Of a stretch of 24,091 nucleotides of DNA, positions 8,209 to 16,300 are shown one piece after another; the first letter of the stretch is position 1; the number at the start of each line of letters is the position of its first letter. The notes below the pieces were generated by a model that was given only the letters and a program-made list of their open reading frames with translations, was not told the DNA's origin and searched no databases. The stretch covers positions 1 through 24,091 of the forward strand of contig CAZACW010000035.1 in the NCBI GenBank assembly GCA_964483785.1, in the 5' to 3' direction. Made by a program: the position numbers and the translations under genes. The DNA is from JABDGZ01 sp964483785 (GTDB taxonomy: Bacteria; Omnitrophota; Gorgyraeia; Zapsychrales; Fredricksoniimonadaceae).

Positions 8209-9498
8209 AAAATGCATGATCCGCTCATCCATGAGGATATGCCGCTGGTGCAGGGGCTGTTTAAGGACAATGCCTTCCAGGCTGGTACAGCGGCTTAAAG
8301 CCACGTACATCTGGCCATGGGAAAAGGTGCCGAAACCCATATCAATGACAACGCGTTCAAAGGTCTGGCCCTGGGACTTATGGATCGTGACTGCCCAGGC
8401 CAATTTCAAAGGATACTGGGTAAAATAGCCGACCACCTTGGAGGCCAGGGCATTGGTCTCTTCATCAAAATAATACTGGTAGATTTCCCAGGTGTGCCTT
8501 TTGACATCCGCCAGGCTGCCGTTTTCAAGCTCCACCATCACCACGTCCTCGCCTTCCTCGCTGGGGGCTATGGACTTGATTTTTCCGAGGGAGCCGTTGA
8601 CCCAGCGCTTTTCCGGGTCGTTATTCAGCATCATCACCTGGGCGCCCGGCTTTAATTCAAGGATTTCCGGCGTGGGCAGGGATTTTTTTTCAAATTCTCC
8701 GGAGATGATGCCATGATAAATCTTAGGCAGGCCTTGCAGACTTTGCAGGCGCTGGATATTGACCTTGTCCGCCAGGGCATTGGTGGTGGTCAAAACAATA
8801 TAGAAATCGTCCGTGGGAAACAACGACTGCGGTTTAAACCGGGAATTCAACGCTTCCCAATGATGGCGCTCAACGCTGTTGTCCCTCACCGCGTTTAGAA
8901 TCCGGATGAAATGCTCGTCTTTCTGGCGGTAAATTTTCTTAAGGTGAAGGACCCTGAAATCCAGGGAGGCAAAGGCCCTGGCGGAAAAAAAGTAAGGGGT
9001 CGGATAATGGGTCTTGAAAATGTCCTCTTCCCCTTTGGAAACCACCGGCGGAAGCTGGAACAGATCGCCGAAAAAGATCATCTGGATCCCGCCGAAAGGC
9101 CGCTCGCCGTAGGGGCCATAAAGGCGCAGGAAAAGATCGACGCAGTCCATGAGATCTGCCCTGACCATGGACACTTCGTCGATGATCACCGCATCCAGCT
9201 CTTTGAATAATTTGCGCCGGCGCTTGCGCACAGGGATGTCCCCCACGGTTTCCGGGGTCACGTCCGGCTTGAAATTAAAAAAGGAATGGATGGTCTGGCC
9301 CTTGATGTTCAGGGCCGCGACCCCGGTCGGCGCCAGAAAGGCCACGTTCTTGGCTGTTTTCTCGCGGAAATACTGCAGTAAGGTGGATTTACCCGTGCCG
9401 GCCTTGCCGGTGATGAACATGTGCTGGCCGCTGTTTTCCATGGCCTCGAAGGCGGCGGCAAATTCCTCGTTAAAATCAAGTTCGGCAAAATCGATCAT
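6244..9498 (-). CDS. Pif1-like DNA helicase fused in frame to an exported DUF3857/transglutaminase-like protein
   Basis: Single open frame of 1084 codons joining two usually separate proteins. Residues 1-430 are a Pif1/RecD-like superfamily 1B helicase: Walker A GKAGTGKST (31-39), PTGVAALNIKGQTIHSFF (57-74), Walker B DEVSMV (107-112), FGDLFQLPPV, then near the end IHKSQGQTF and YVALSRCTS. The helicase similarity runs to about RHILMDERIMHF, where such proteins normally stop. The next residues, from Met431 (MKKTVIGLIFFLGPLGVALG), form a typical signal peptide followed by DUF3857 and transglutaminase-like domains, parts of an exported protein. No stop codon lies between them. A cytoplasmic helicase fused upstream of an internal signal peptide is odd. 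Either a stop codon has been lost (really or by sequence error) or two proteins are made from one frame using an internal start. The start at 9498 has only a weak Shine-Dalgarno match. Confidence 0.88.
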   Translation of the reverse strand: MIDFAELDFNEEFAAAFEAMENSGQHMFITGKAGTGKSTLLQYFREKTAKNVAFLAPTGVAALNIKGQTIHSFFNFKPDVTPETVGDIPVRKRRRKLFKELDAVIIDEVSMVRADLMDCVDLFLRLYGPYGERPFGGIQMIFFGDLFQLPPVVSKGEEDIFKTHYPTPYFFSARAFASLDFRVLHLKKIYRQKDEHFIRILNAVRDNSVERHHWEALNSRFKPQSLFPTDDFYIVLTTTNALADKVNIQRLQSLQGLPKIYHGIISGEFEKKSLPTPEILELKPGAQVMMLNNDPEKRWVNGSLGKIKSIAPSEEGEDVVMVELENGSLADVKRHTWEIYQYYFDEETNALASKVVGYFTQYPLKLAWAVTIHKSQGQTFERVVIDMGFGTFSHGQMYVALSRCTSLEGIVLKQPLHQRHILMDERIMHFMKKTVIGLIFFLGPLGVALGQTPAQDRSQAVAQDLNNIEDKQANPDAWEEQNSTQPYIGLLAETDAVVHDNWSFDQDYHARVKIQKETAKHLGQWPIYYNKSREEIKDIEAFIETPDGKKLVATDIKDVPAFDQSPLYADMRLKVITFPQINIGTILDVRVKTRVRQAEIPGQFWDEITYPSIPTKFARYTYVFPQNKAIRNFAYNNDKKPLIEKGRGIVKYTYTFENTAYSESEDFMPPPDETIGVLSLSSLGDWKQVADWWRDVINKVSADDPDIAAKAQDLVKDKTSPKEKWRAVMEFIQDNFRFVTMSLGDHTVDAPSTKDIFIGRYGNGRDLALLAKQMLKSVGIEANVCLFSGEFNGDPRHRLPNPSAFDHVVLEAEIDGKKYFMDTQAKGFDLGELPSSYDNATVLAIEPASFHFENLPVADESFHAVESVSDVQVTDDGSADFQVHVKMPVEASQDFKSSWDPSQDSSKEKFFEKLQATFAQGGKITDHEVKGLENRYGPVEFDFKYTADHIYEVANDMVLVKEQQQGNVPDFSQKRRRYPIFVPTHSLIINRNTYHFPDTLKLNFMPKDYNLSSGFMQISARYTKGNGAVTVESIYHMKRATVPLQGWPGVQKFQNELEQRNKLYLVLRKKSDVGFDAEHWIQNQ

Positions 9499-9509
9499 GA
9501 GAACACCAT

Positions 9510-9573
9510 AATAGGGGACAGCGCCCTATTTTTCAGCGTGGAGTAGATTCAAAATAGGGCGCTGTCCCCTATT
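9510..9573. repeat. REP-like palindromic element B between menD and the helicase gene
   Basis: Perfect 23-bp inverted repeat: arm 9510-9532 is the reverse complement of arm 9551-9573, with an 18-base loop. The core is GGGGACAGCGCCC. It fills most of the 77-base gap between the menD stop codon and the Pif1-like start, so the transcript would carry a strong hairpin there. It has no long U tract, so a classical intrinsic terminator is not evident. Arm length and GGGGAC core match the elements inside the two large exported-protein genes, which points to one dispersed family. Confidence 0.87.
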
Positions 9574-9575
9574 TC

Positions 9576-11321
9576 CTATTTTAAAACTGCCTGATTCAGA
9601 TGTTGATGGGTCTTAAAATTTTCGCCGCGGCTGGTCATCACCTCTATGATCGTCGACGTTTTCTGTCCCAGAGCCTCGGTATAAGCTTTTTTAAACTGTT
9701 TCAAATCCATGGGCTGGCTGTAATTCAGTTCAAACAGCGCCGCTGCCGCGGCCAGGCTGTACGGATGCGGAGTGCCCCAGAATTTTTCAAAGCCTTCCTT
9801 GAATTCAGCAATGGGCAGGAACGAAAAAATCGCGCCGCCGCCGTTATTCAAAAGCACGATCACCAAGGGATGCGGCAGATCGCGCAAAAGGCCCAAGGAA
9901 TTCAAATCATGCAGGGCTGCCAGGTCACCCAGCATCAAGGTCACGGGCTGGTCCAGTCCTTTGGCGTAGCCGGAAGCTGAAGCAATGATGCCGTCAATGC
10001 CGCTGGCCCCCCGATTGCCGTTGACGCGCACGGGATTACCTCTAAAATCCGCAAATTCAGCCATATCGCGGATAGGCATGCTGTTGCTTAAAAACAGGCC
10101 GTGCTCCTTGGGGACCATTTGCGACACCAGGCGCGCCACAGCCGGCTCGCTGATGCGCCCCTCCTTGGACAGATATTGGTCTATGGTTTTATCTGTTTGT
10201 TGATTGGCCTTGGAAAGCAAACGCAGGCCTTGGGAAGCTTTGCGCTTCTTAAGATGCTTGCCGAGATCCTTGATAAAACCGGATAGGCTGGATTCCACGC
10301 GCAGGCTGACCTGATGATTGGGATCATTGCGCAGGCCATGCGCGAGCACCATGATGTACTCCAATGGATTCTGCTTCTGGATAAAATCGTAATAACGCTG
10401 ACAGCTCATGCGGCCTCCCAAATGCAATACACCATCGAAAGCCGCATGTTGGGTGATCTTTTCGGATAGAAGCAGATGCTCAAAATAATGGATCAAATGC
10501 GGATGGTCAAAACCTAAACGCAAACCGGATGCTATGTCCGGGAATATGGGCCAGCCCAAGGTTTCAGACAATTCCAGGGCCGCCTTGGCCTCCTCTTTGC
10601 CGCCGATTTTACCGACGACGATCAAGCCGTTTTTAACGCTGTTGAGGCGCGCGGCGCTTTCCCTAACCGAAGAGGAAGCCGTGGACTCAACGCCCCTTAA
10701 ATATTGCGTATATGGTTTTTGGGACATTGACCATCGCTGTAAAGGCTTGATATAGGATTTGATATCATCCGGCGTGGGGGCCAGGGCCAGGGGAGGACGG
10801 AACATGCAGTTTAAATGAACGACCCCTGGATGACGCACAGCCTGATACCAGGCCTGGTCAACCGTGGTCAAAACATATTGAGGATTGATTTTCAAATCCG
10901 GGCAAGGCATATCCAGCGCCCATTGCACATATTTGCCAAACAGACCGACCTGATCAATGGTCTGTACTGCACCTGTCTGCCTTAATTCCGGCGGACGGTC
11001 CGCGGTCAGGACAATCAAGGGCAGTTTCTTTTTGGAAGCTTCGATGACGGCGGGAAAAAAATTGGCCGCGGCCGTGCCTGAGGTGCAGATCAAGACCGCC
11101 GGCTTTTGGGCGCCGGCGCTGTAACCCATGGCATGAAAAGCCAGTCCCCTTTCATCAAAATGCACCAGGCTTTCGAGCTTTTTGTTCTGGGCCAGGGGGA
11201 TGACTAAGGGCGAGGAGCGCGATCCCGGGGCCACGCAGAAATAATCGACACCCAGCCGGGCCAGCTCTTCGATCATCAAACTGCCCCAACAGTGATTGAT
11301 ATTCGTATAATCCATAAACAT
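9576..11321 (-). CDS. menD: 2-succinyl-5-enolpyruvyl-6-hydroxy-3-cyclohexene-1-carboxylate (SEPHCHC) synthase
   Basis: Thiamine-diphosphate enzyme of menaquinone synthesis that joins isochorismate with succinic semialdehyde derived from 2-oxoglutarate, releasing CO2. At 581 residues it has the usual length. Diagnostic stretches are CVAPGSRSSPLVIPLA near residue 29, FDERGLAFHAMGYS, CTSGTAAANFFPAV, LTADRPPELRQTGAVQTIDQ, and the ThDP/Mg-binding half with NGNRGASGIDG, LMLGDLAALHDLNSL and LLNNGGGAIFSFLP. It follows menF by 26 bases in the same direction and after menG, forming a menaquinone cluster. The ATG at 11321 is used; another ATG two codons downstream is possible. A palindrome covering the ribosome binding site lies just upstream. 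A REP-like hairpin follows the stop codon. Confidence 0.96.
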   Translation of the reverse strand: MFMDYTNINHCWGSLMIEELARLGVDYFCVAPGSRSSPLVIPLAQNKKLESLVHFDERGLAFHAMGYSAGAQKPAVLICTSGTAAANFFPAVIEASKKKLPLIVLTADRPPELRQTGAVQTIDQVGLFGKYVQWALDMPCPDLKINPQYVLTTVDQAWYQAVRHPGVVHLNCMFRPPLALAPTPDDIKSYIKPLQRWSMSQKPYTQYLRGVESTASSSVRESAARLNSVKNGLIVVGKIGGKEEAKAALELSETLGWPIFPDIASGLRLGFDHPHLIHYFEHLLLSEKITQHAAFDGVLHLGGRMSCQRYYDFIQKQNPLEYIMVLAHGLRNDPNHQVSLRVESSLSGFIKDLGKHLKKRKASQGLRLLSKANQQTDKTIDQYLSKEGRISEPAVARLVSQMVPKEHGLFLSNSMPIRDMAEFADFRGNPVRVNGNRGASGIDGIIASASGYAKGLDQPVTLMLGDLAALHDLNSLGLLRDLPHPLVIVLLNNGGGAIFSFLPIAEFKEGFEKFWGTPHPYSLAAAAALFELNYSQPMDLKQFKKAYTEALGQKTSTIIEVMTSRGENFKTHQHLNQAVLK

Positions 11322-11322
11322 T

Positions 11323-11341
11323 CACAACCCCGGGGGTTGTG
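11323..11341 (-). promoter_or_regulatory. Palindrome overlapping the menD ribosome binding site
   Basis: A 19-base perfect palindrome with 9-base arms (CACAACCCC and GGGGTTGTG around a central G) between the menF stop codon and the menD ATG. On the transcript the purine-rich GGGGG that would act as Shine-Dalgarno sequence is inside the stem, one base from the start codon side. It could reduce menD translation, couple it to menF translation, or just be an intergenic hairpin. The structure is directly visible; the regulatory role is inference. There is no U tract for a terminator. Confidence 0.45.
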
Positions 11342-11347
11342 GTGGTC

Positions 11348-12655
11348 TTATCTGATGATCTTGATGAAATTACTGATCTTGTTTTCCACTTCTTTCCATT
11401 CCTCTATTGCTTTGGAGCCCTGGACAATGCCTGCTCCGGCAAAAACAGATAATTTTTTGCCGCAGGCCAGACCGGAACGGATGCCCACCACAAATTCAGC
11501 CCAATCCAGGCCCACATACCCTATCGGCCCGCCGTACCAGCCCCTGGAAAACTTTTCAAGCCCACGGATCTTGGCCAGGGCTTTAAGCCTCGGAGAGCCC
11601 CCTAAGGCCGGCGTGGGATGTAAAAATTGTAAGATATCTTCATCATTTATGCCATCTTTTAATTGGCCTTGAAATTTGGTGATCAAATGATGGCCGTTGG
11701 CCAGGGTCAATACATCCGGGACCTTGTCCCGCTGAAATCCCTTGCAGATCTCCTTAAATGAAATGTCAATGGCATCAACGACCAGCGCGTGCTCATACCT
11801 GTTCTTGGGCGAATTTTGCAGTTTTTGAGGGGCCGAAGATTTAGGGGAAGTGCCTGCCAGGGCCTCGGATTCAATGCCGCGCCCAAAACGGCGGAAAAGA
11901 CGCTCCGGCGAGGCGCCCAAAAAACATTTGTCTTTAAACTGAAAGGCAAAATGATAGCTGTGCGGGGTCACGGCTTTTAAATTTTTGAGCATGGCCCAGG
12001 GATTCGGCGCCTGCTTTAAAAAAAGCGTGGTCTTTCGCGCCAGCACCGCCTTATCAAGCGTCTGGTCCGACAATATCCTTTTGACCTCTGTCCGCCATTT
12101 TTTTTGATTGGGATTGTCTGTGCGCCGGGCAATGGTCCAGTCCCCTGCCTTGGCACTGCCAGGAACCACCATCCTATTCAATTGTTTTAATAAATTCTTT
12201 TTATCTTCTTTGCCGATGAGATTACAGCAGAAAATCATTCTGCCGTCCTGGGAAGCCAGTTCAAAACGCGGGATGACAAAACGATAAGCCCCAAAACCCT
12301 TCCAATCCGCATCCTGGTGTTTTTGATCAAAACAAAAACCGCCGTACCATTGCAGATACGGATAATCCGCGGATAAATAAGACCGCAGCTGCTTGAAGAC
12401 TTTTTGATAGGGACCGAGCCTGCCTCCTTTGAGGCTGACTGCCTCGCCGATGCCGGCAATGGCCACGGTATCGCTTTGATTGGCCCCATAAATTTTGACA
12501 TCGTCTTTTTGCATGGACAGCCAGGAAAGCATGTCCGAGGGCTCAATCTTGATTTCCCTGCGTTTAAGACGGGATGACGGCGTATAAGCCGCTATAAAAG
12601 CAGCCATTTGGTTTTTGGCTTCTTCCAAGGAAGGAAAATCATTTAAAAGCGGCAT
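11348..12655 (-). CDS. menF: Isochorismate synthase (chorismate-binding enzyme)
   Basis: Converts chorismate to isochorismate, the first committed step of menaquinone synthesis. The 435-residue protein carries the chorismate-binding fold in its C-terminal half: LGASPERLFRR, SEALAGT, HPTPALGGSPR, RGWYGGPIGYVG and FAGAGIVQGSKAIEEW. The N-terminal half is the more variable region usual in this family. It starts inside the 3' end of menG (17-base overlap) and is followed 26 bases later by menD. That context favours MenF over the related siderophore enzymes EntC/DhbC and over anthranilate or aminodeoxychorismate synthase components. Confidence 0.93.
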   Translation of the reverse strand: MPLLNDFPSLEEAKNQMAAFIAAYTPSSRLKRREIKIEPSDMLSWLSMQKDDVKIYGANQSDTVAIAGIGEAVSLKGGRLGPYQKVFKQLRSYLSADYPYLQWYGGFCFDQKHQDADWKGFGAYRFVIPRFELASQDGRMIFCCNLIGKEDKKNLLKQLNRMVVPGSAKAGDWTIARRTDNPNQKKWRTEVKRILSDQTLDKAVLARKTTLFLKQAPNPWAMLKNLKAVTPHSYHFAFQFKDKCFLGASPERLFRRFGRGIESEALAGTSPKSSAPQKLQNSPKNRYEHALVVDAIDISFKEICKGFQRDKVPDVLTLANGHHLITKFQGQLKDGINDEDILQFLHPTPALGGSPRLKALAKIRGLEKFSRGWYGGPIGYVGLDWAEFVVGIRSGLACGKKLSVFAGAGIVQGSKAIEEWKEVENKISNFIKIIR

Positions 12656-13349
12656 AAACAGTGGCGGCCCCGCCCATCAGGGGATGGGCCTCAATCGAGA
12701 TGAATCCCATTTGCTTGAGGATCTTGCAAAACCGGTCTCCGTAGGGAAAGGACTGAATGGTTTGGTTCAAATAAGTGTAGGCCCTGAAATTTCCGGAAAA
12801 AATAAACCCTACCAAGGGCACCATGGCCTGCAAATAAAGCCAATGCCCGGCCTTTAATACGGGATTTTCCGGCTTGGAAAATTCCAGGATCAGCGCCCGC
12901 CCGCCCTTCTTGGTGACCCGGTACATTTCAATCAAGGCCAAACGCAAATCCGGGACATTGCGGATGCCGAAAGATATGGTGACACAATCAAAACTTTCAT
13001 CCAAGAAAGGCAGGGCCTGGGCATCCCCCTGCTGGAGCATCAATTTATGGTCCAGATGCGCCTGCTTGATTTTAGCGCGGCCGATCTCCAGCATCTTGAC
13101 CGCGGGGTCAATGCCGATGCCGTGGTGGATCTTGGGATTGTCCTGGGCCAAAGTGATGAGCACATCCGCCGTACCCGTGGCCAGATCAAGGATGATTTGG
13201 TTTTCCCTGTCCGGCAAAAACCGCCTTAACACCTTGCGCCAGCGGATGTCCTGGCCAAGGGACAAAAGACGGTTTAAAAAATCATACCGTCCGGCAATGG
13301 CATTGAACATTTTCCAGGAATCGGATTTGGGCAGGACCAAATTGTCCAT
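12639..13349 (-). CDS. menG: Demethylmenaquinone methyltransferase
   Basis: SAM-dependent C-methyltransferase (UbiE/MenG family) for the last step of menaquinone synthesis. Its 236 residues match the family length. Features seen: the N-terminal MFNAIAGRYDFLNRLLSLG motif, SAM-binding LDLATGTAD near residue 54, the GDAQALPF region, FDCVTISFGIRNV, and the C-terminal TVYAAFK. It begins 26 bases after the stop codon of the giant exported-protein gene and overlaps menF by 17 bases, so it heads the men genes but may be co-transcribed with the giant gene. The Shine-Dalgarno match is poor (GAGGG lies about 17 bases upstream). It could be labelled ubiE where ubiquinone is also made, but the menF-menD context favours menG. 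Confidence 0.95.
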   Translation of the reverse strand: MDNLVLPKSDSWKMFNAIAGRYDFLNRLLSLGQDIRWRKVLRRFLPDRENQIILDLATGTADVLITLAQDNPKIHHGIGIDPAVKMLEIGRAKIKQAHLDHKLMLQQGDAQALPFLDESFDCVTISFGIRNVPDLRLALIEMYRVTKKGGRALILEFSKPENPVLKAGHWLYLQAMVPLVGFIFSGNFRAYTYLNQTIQSFPYGDRFCKILKQMGFISIEAHPLMGGAATVYAAFK

Positions 13350-13375
13350 AATGAGGTTTATTATCCCTCACCAGG

Positions 13376-16300
13376 TCAATTTGTCAACCCCAGGAACTCC
13401 CTGAGATTGACCTTGGTTTCGACATCAAGGATATCCGGGGCAAAGCCAGGGGTGTTTTGCAAACGGGCCAGCTGGGCCGGGTCTATATGAAACCGGAAGC
13501 CAGGTCCGCTGTTTTGCACAGCGTACGCTTGATGGGATGTCAGATCAATACCGCCGGTCTTGCTTTGGTCTCGCACACGGCCGTTCGCATTCATGGCGCC
13601 GTCTCTTGCCCTGCGCCAGGTTAAATCAGAAGCATCTAAAATACTCGTGACTAAATTAACACCTCTGGCATCATCGATATTGAAATTTCTTTCATGATCT
13701 TCAAGGTAGCGCTGAATCGCACCCCGGACATTCCGTTCCAAATCAGCAGCGATTTGAACATATCCAGGTTCCGTCACGTTCCAGCGCCCTCCTCTGGGGA
13801 CATTCAAATACCCATTGACTAAAGCATTCGAAAATATCCTGTACAACTTTATTCTGTCTTCTGTATTAGGAAGCCGTCTGGCAAAGGACGCCCATAATCG
13901 AAACACGTCCAGCAGAACACGGAATTGAAATTCCTGACTGGACATTTGTTTAGTGTCTAACTTTAATGCGTTGGCAAAATCATAAATCCCTGAAATATGG
14001 CCATGAGACCAGCCAAAATTTTCCAATAGCGGCTGGGTGTGGATAAAACCAAGACCATGAAGTTGATGCAATAGCACTGCAGCTTCTCTGATGCCGTCTC
14101 TGATGGAAGCAATTTGATGCTCATTCAAATTTGATCCTTTGGCTCCTTCAAACAAACGGTCCACATAAGAACCAAAACGGTCCGTGGCATCATTGTCCTG
14201 GGCAAAGATGATAAAACCGACTTTTCTGCCATGAAGCGTCATGCCCTTTAAAATCCCATAACCGATCGGCAGGGCTGTAGCAATACCGGCATTGTAAATC
14301 GATTTTGCCAATGCATATTCATGCTTTACATCGTCTAAATACAAAGCTCCTTGGGGCGGTAAATACCTGTGCACCAGCGTTATCATTTCTTTGGGTTCAA
14401 CTGGATCAGGAATTTTTTCAATGACCAGGGACATCGTGGGCTGGGTCGATTCTTTGTATTCCTGCATGATGGGAAACCGGCCTTCTGCTGTCCCTCCTTT
14501 AAGCCTGCCAAATCCGTAATGCTTCCCGTTGTAATCAAAGGCGACCTGGTTCAAAGGAAAAGTAATGGACCTTCTATTGGTGGTAAATCCAGGCGGCATG
14601 CTCCCAACTTCCTTCAAATGGTGGATCATGCCCATAATGCTATGACCCAACAGATGGACATGGACCTTATCCCCCAAAGGGTCCAGGAAGATGGAACTCG
14701 TCTCATCCTCAATACTGACCATGGCTGGATCTTTTCTTTTAATGGATATGGCTGAGAAACCGCGAAATACGGTTGTTTCATATCCTTCAAATCTGAAACC
14801 GATTCTTTCCAAATGGGGAATATCATACTGAATACCAAACTTTGTCGAATCATTTCTTGGGTAGCCGCTTAAAACGACATTGGAAAACTTGTATCCAATT
14901 CTCTTGAGATCGGCCATAATATTGATCCCTTCCGCGTTCGTGACATTGTAATCCGGCCAAAATCCGATATTGACAATCAATACAAATTCTTGGGCCACAG
15001 GATGGGCCCTTAGCGCATCCATGATCTCTTGATGTCCCTCCTTTAAATCCCCATGGATCGCAATCAAATCCTCCTCAGAAAATCCGTTCAAACCAAATTG
15101 TGCTTTAGCGCGGGAAAGCGGCAGAGCTTCATGATCGATCAGAAAGAATTTAAGGGCCCCAAGTTTGGCCGCTGTCAAAGCCAGGATTCCGTCCCCTGCG
15201 CCGACATCCAGCACAGCCTTTCCCCTGACATCAGTTTTCATGATGCTCATGATGGTTGCGAGTGTGGCGTTGATAAGCCCTGTTTCATTGCCGATAGGAC
15301 TATGGACCATATCATGGATGATAATGACATTGCTCCCCAAGGCGATTCTTAGCTTTTCGCTTAAGCGGTCATAGATATCAGCATCGATAAAAAACATCGC
15401 TCCAACCCTGACATAGGACAATGGGTATGGCATCAATAATTTAAAATGGTCAAATTGATTTTGACTCATGCCATCCAATATATTCTGAATGGCGGCTTGC
15501 CTCACCTGCAGCAAACTTTCTCTGTCTATGAGCGCGTCACGTATTTTCTGGATGCGCTCCTCAATGTTTGTTAAACCGCCGGGCGCGGACATGGCCCTTT
15601 TTTTGATCAGGTTATCAAGGATTTGCTTATAACTGCTCCAGCCATCCGTCTCAAAATTTCCGCGTTCAAATCGATCAGCTTGAAAATCTACTCTGCCGCC
15701 GCGATTTTGGCCCTCCATTTTTTGGATTTCGACAATCACATCATCCGACAATTTTTTAGCTTTTTGTCTGCCCCAAGACAGGTCAGCCAGCCCATGATGA
15801 TGGCTTATGCCGACCGGCGCGTTCATGGCCAAATCCGGCATCTCTCTGGCCTCAATCTTTCTGACCAAATCCACAAAGGCCTTCACGGATTTGACCTCCA
15901 GCCTGCCATCATCCGTAATCCGGCCGACGCGCGCAATTTCACTGCTGTAAGGCAGGGTCCCGGCCTGCACCGAGCCTGATTTAAGATCCATCAAATGACG
16001 GACAATGCCGCGGGCTGTCTCCGTCTGCTTGTTTCCAAAAGGCATGCCCAAACTGGCCGCCAGTCTTTCTTCTTCAATTTTGTAATCAGGCGGTTCAACG
16101 ATCCGTTCCAATTCATCCAATGATATGCTTTTAAAGGTCAAAAGGGCCGTAAAATAATCCACGATCTCACTTCTTAGCTTCAGATTATCAAGAGGGATGT
16201 ACTTTCCGTCCTGCTCGATATCAACCTCAAATTTATCCAAAACCCCGGCCCGGACGGTTTCAATAGGTGAAATTTTAATATTGACATGAAACTTTTCCCG

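Noticed and set aside
9510..9573. Intrinsic terminator after menD
   Set aside because: The stem is strong, but no run of U residues follows and the same element type occurs inside genes, so a repeat element is the better explanation; some termination effect is not excluded.
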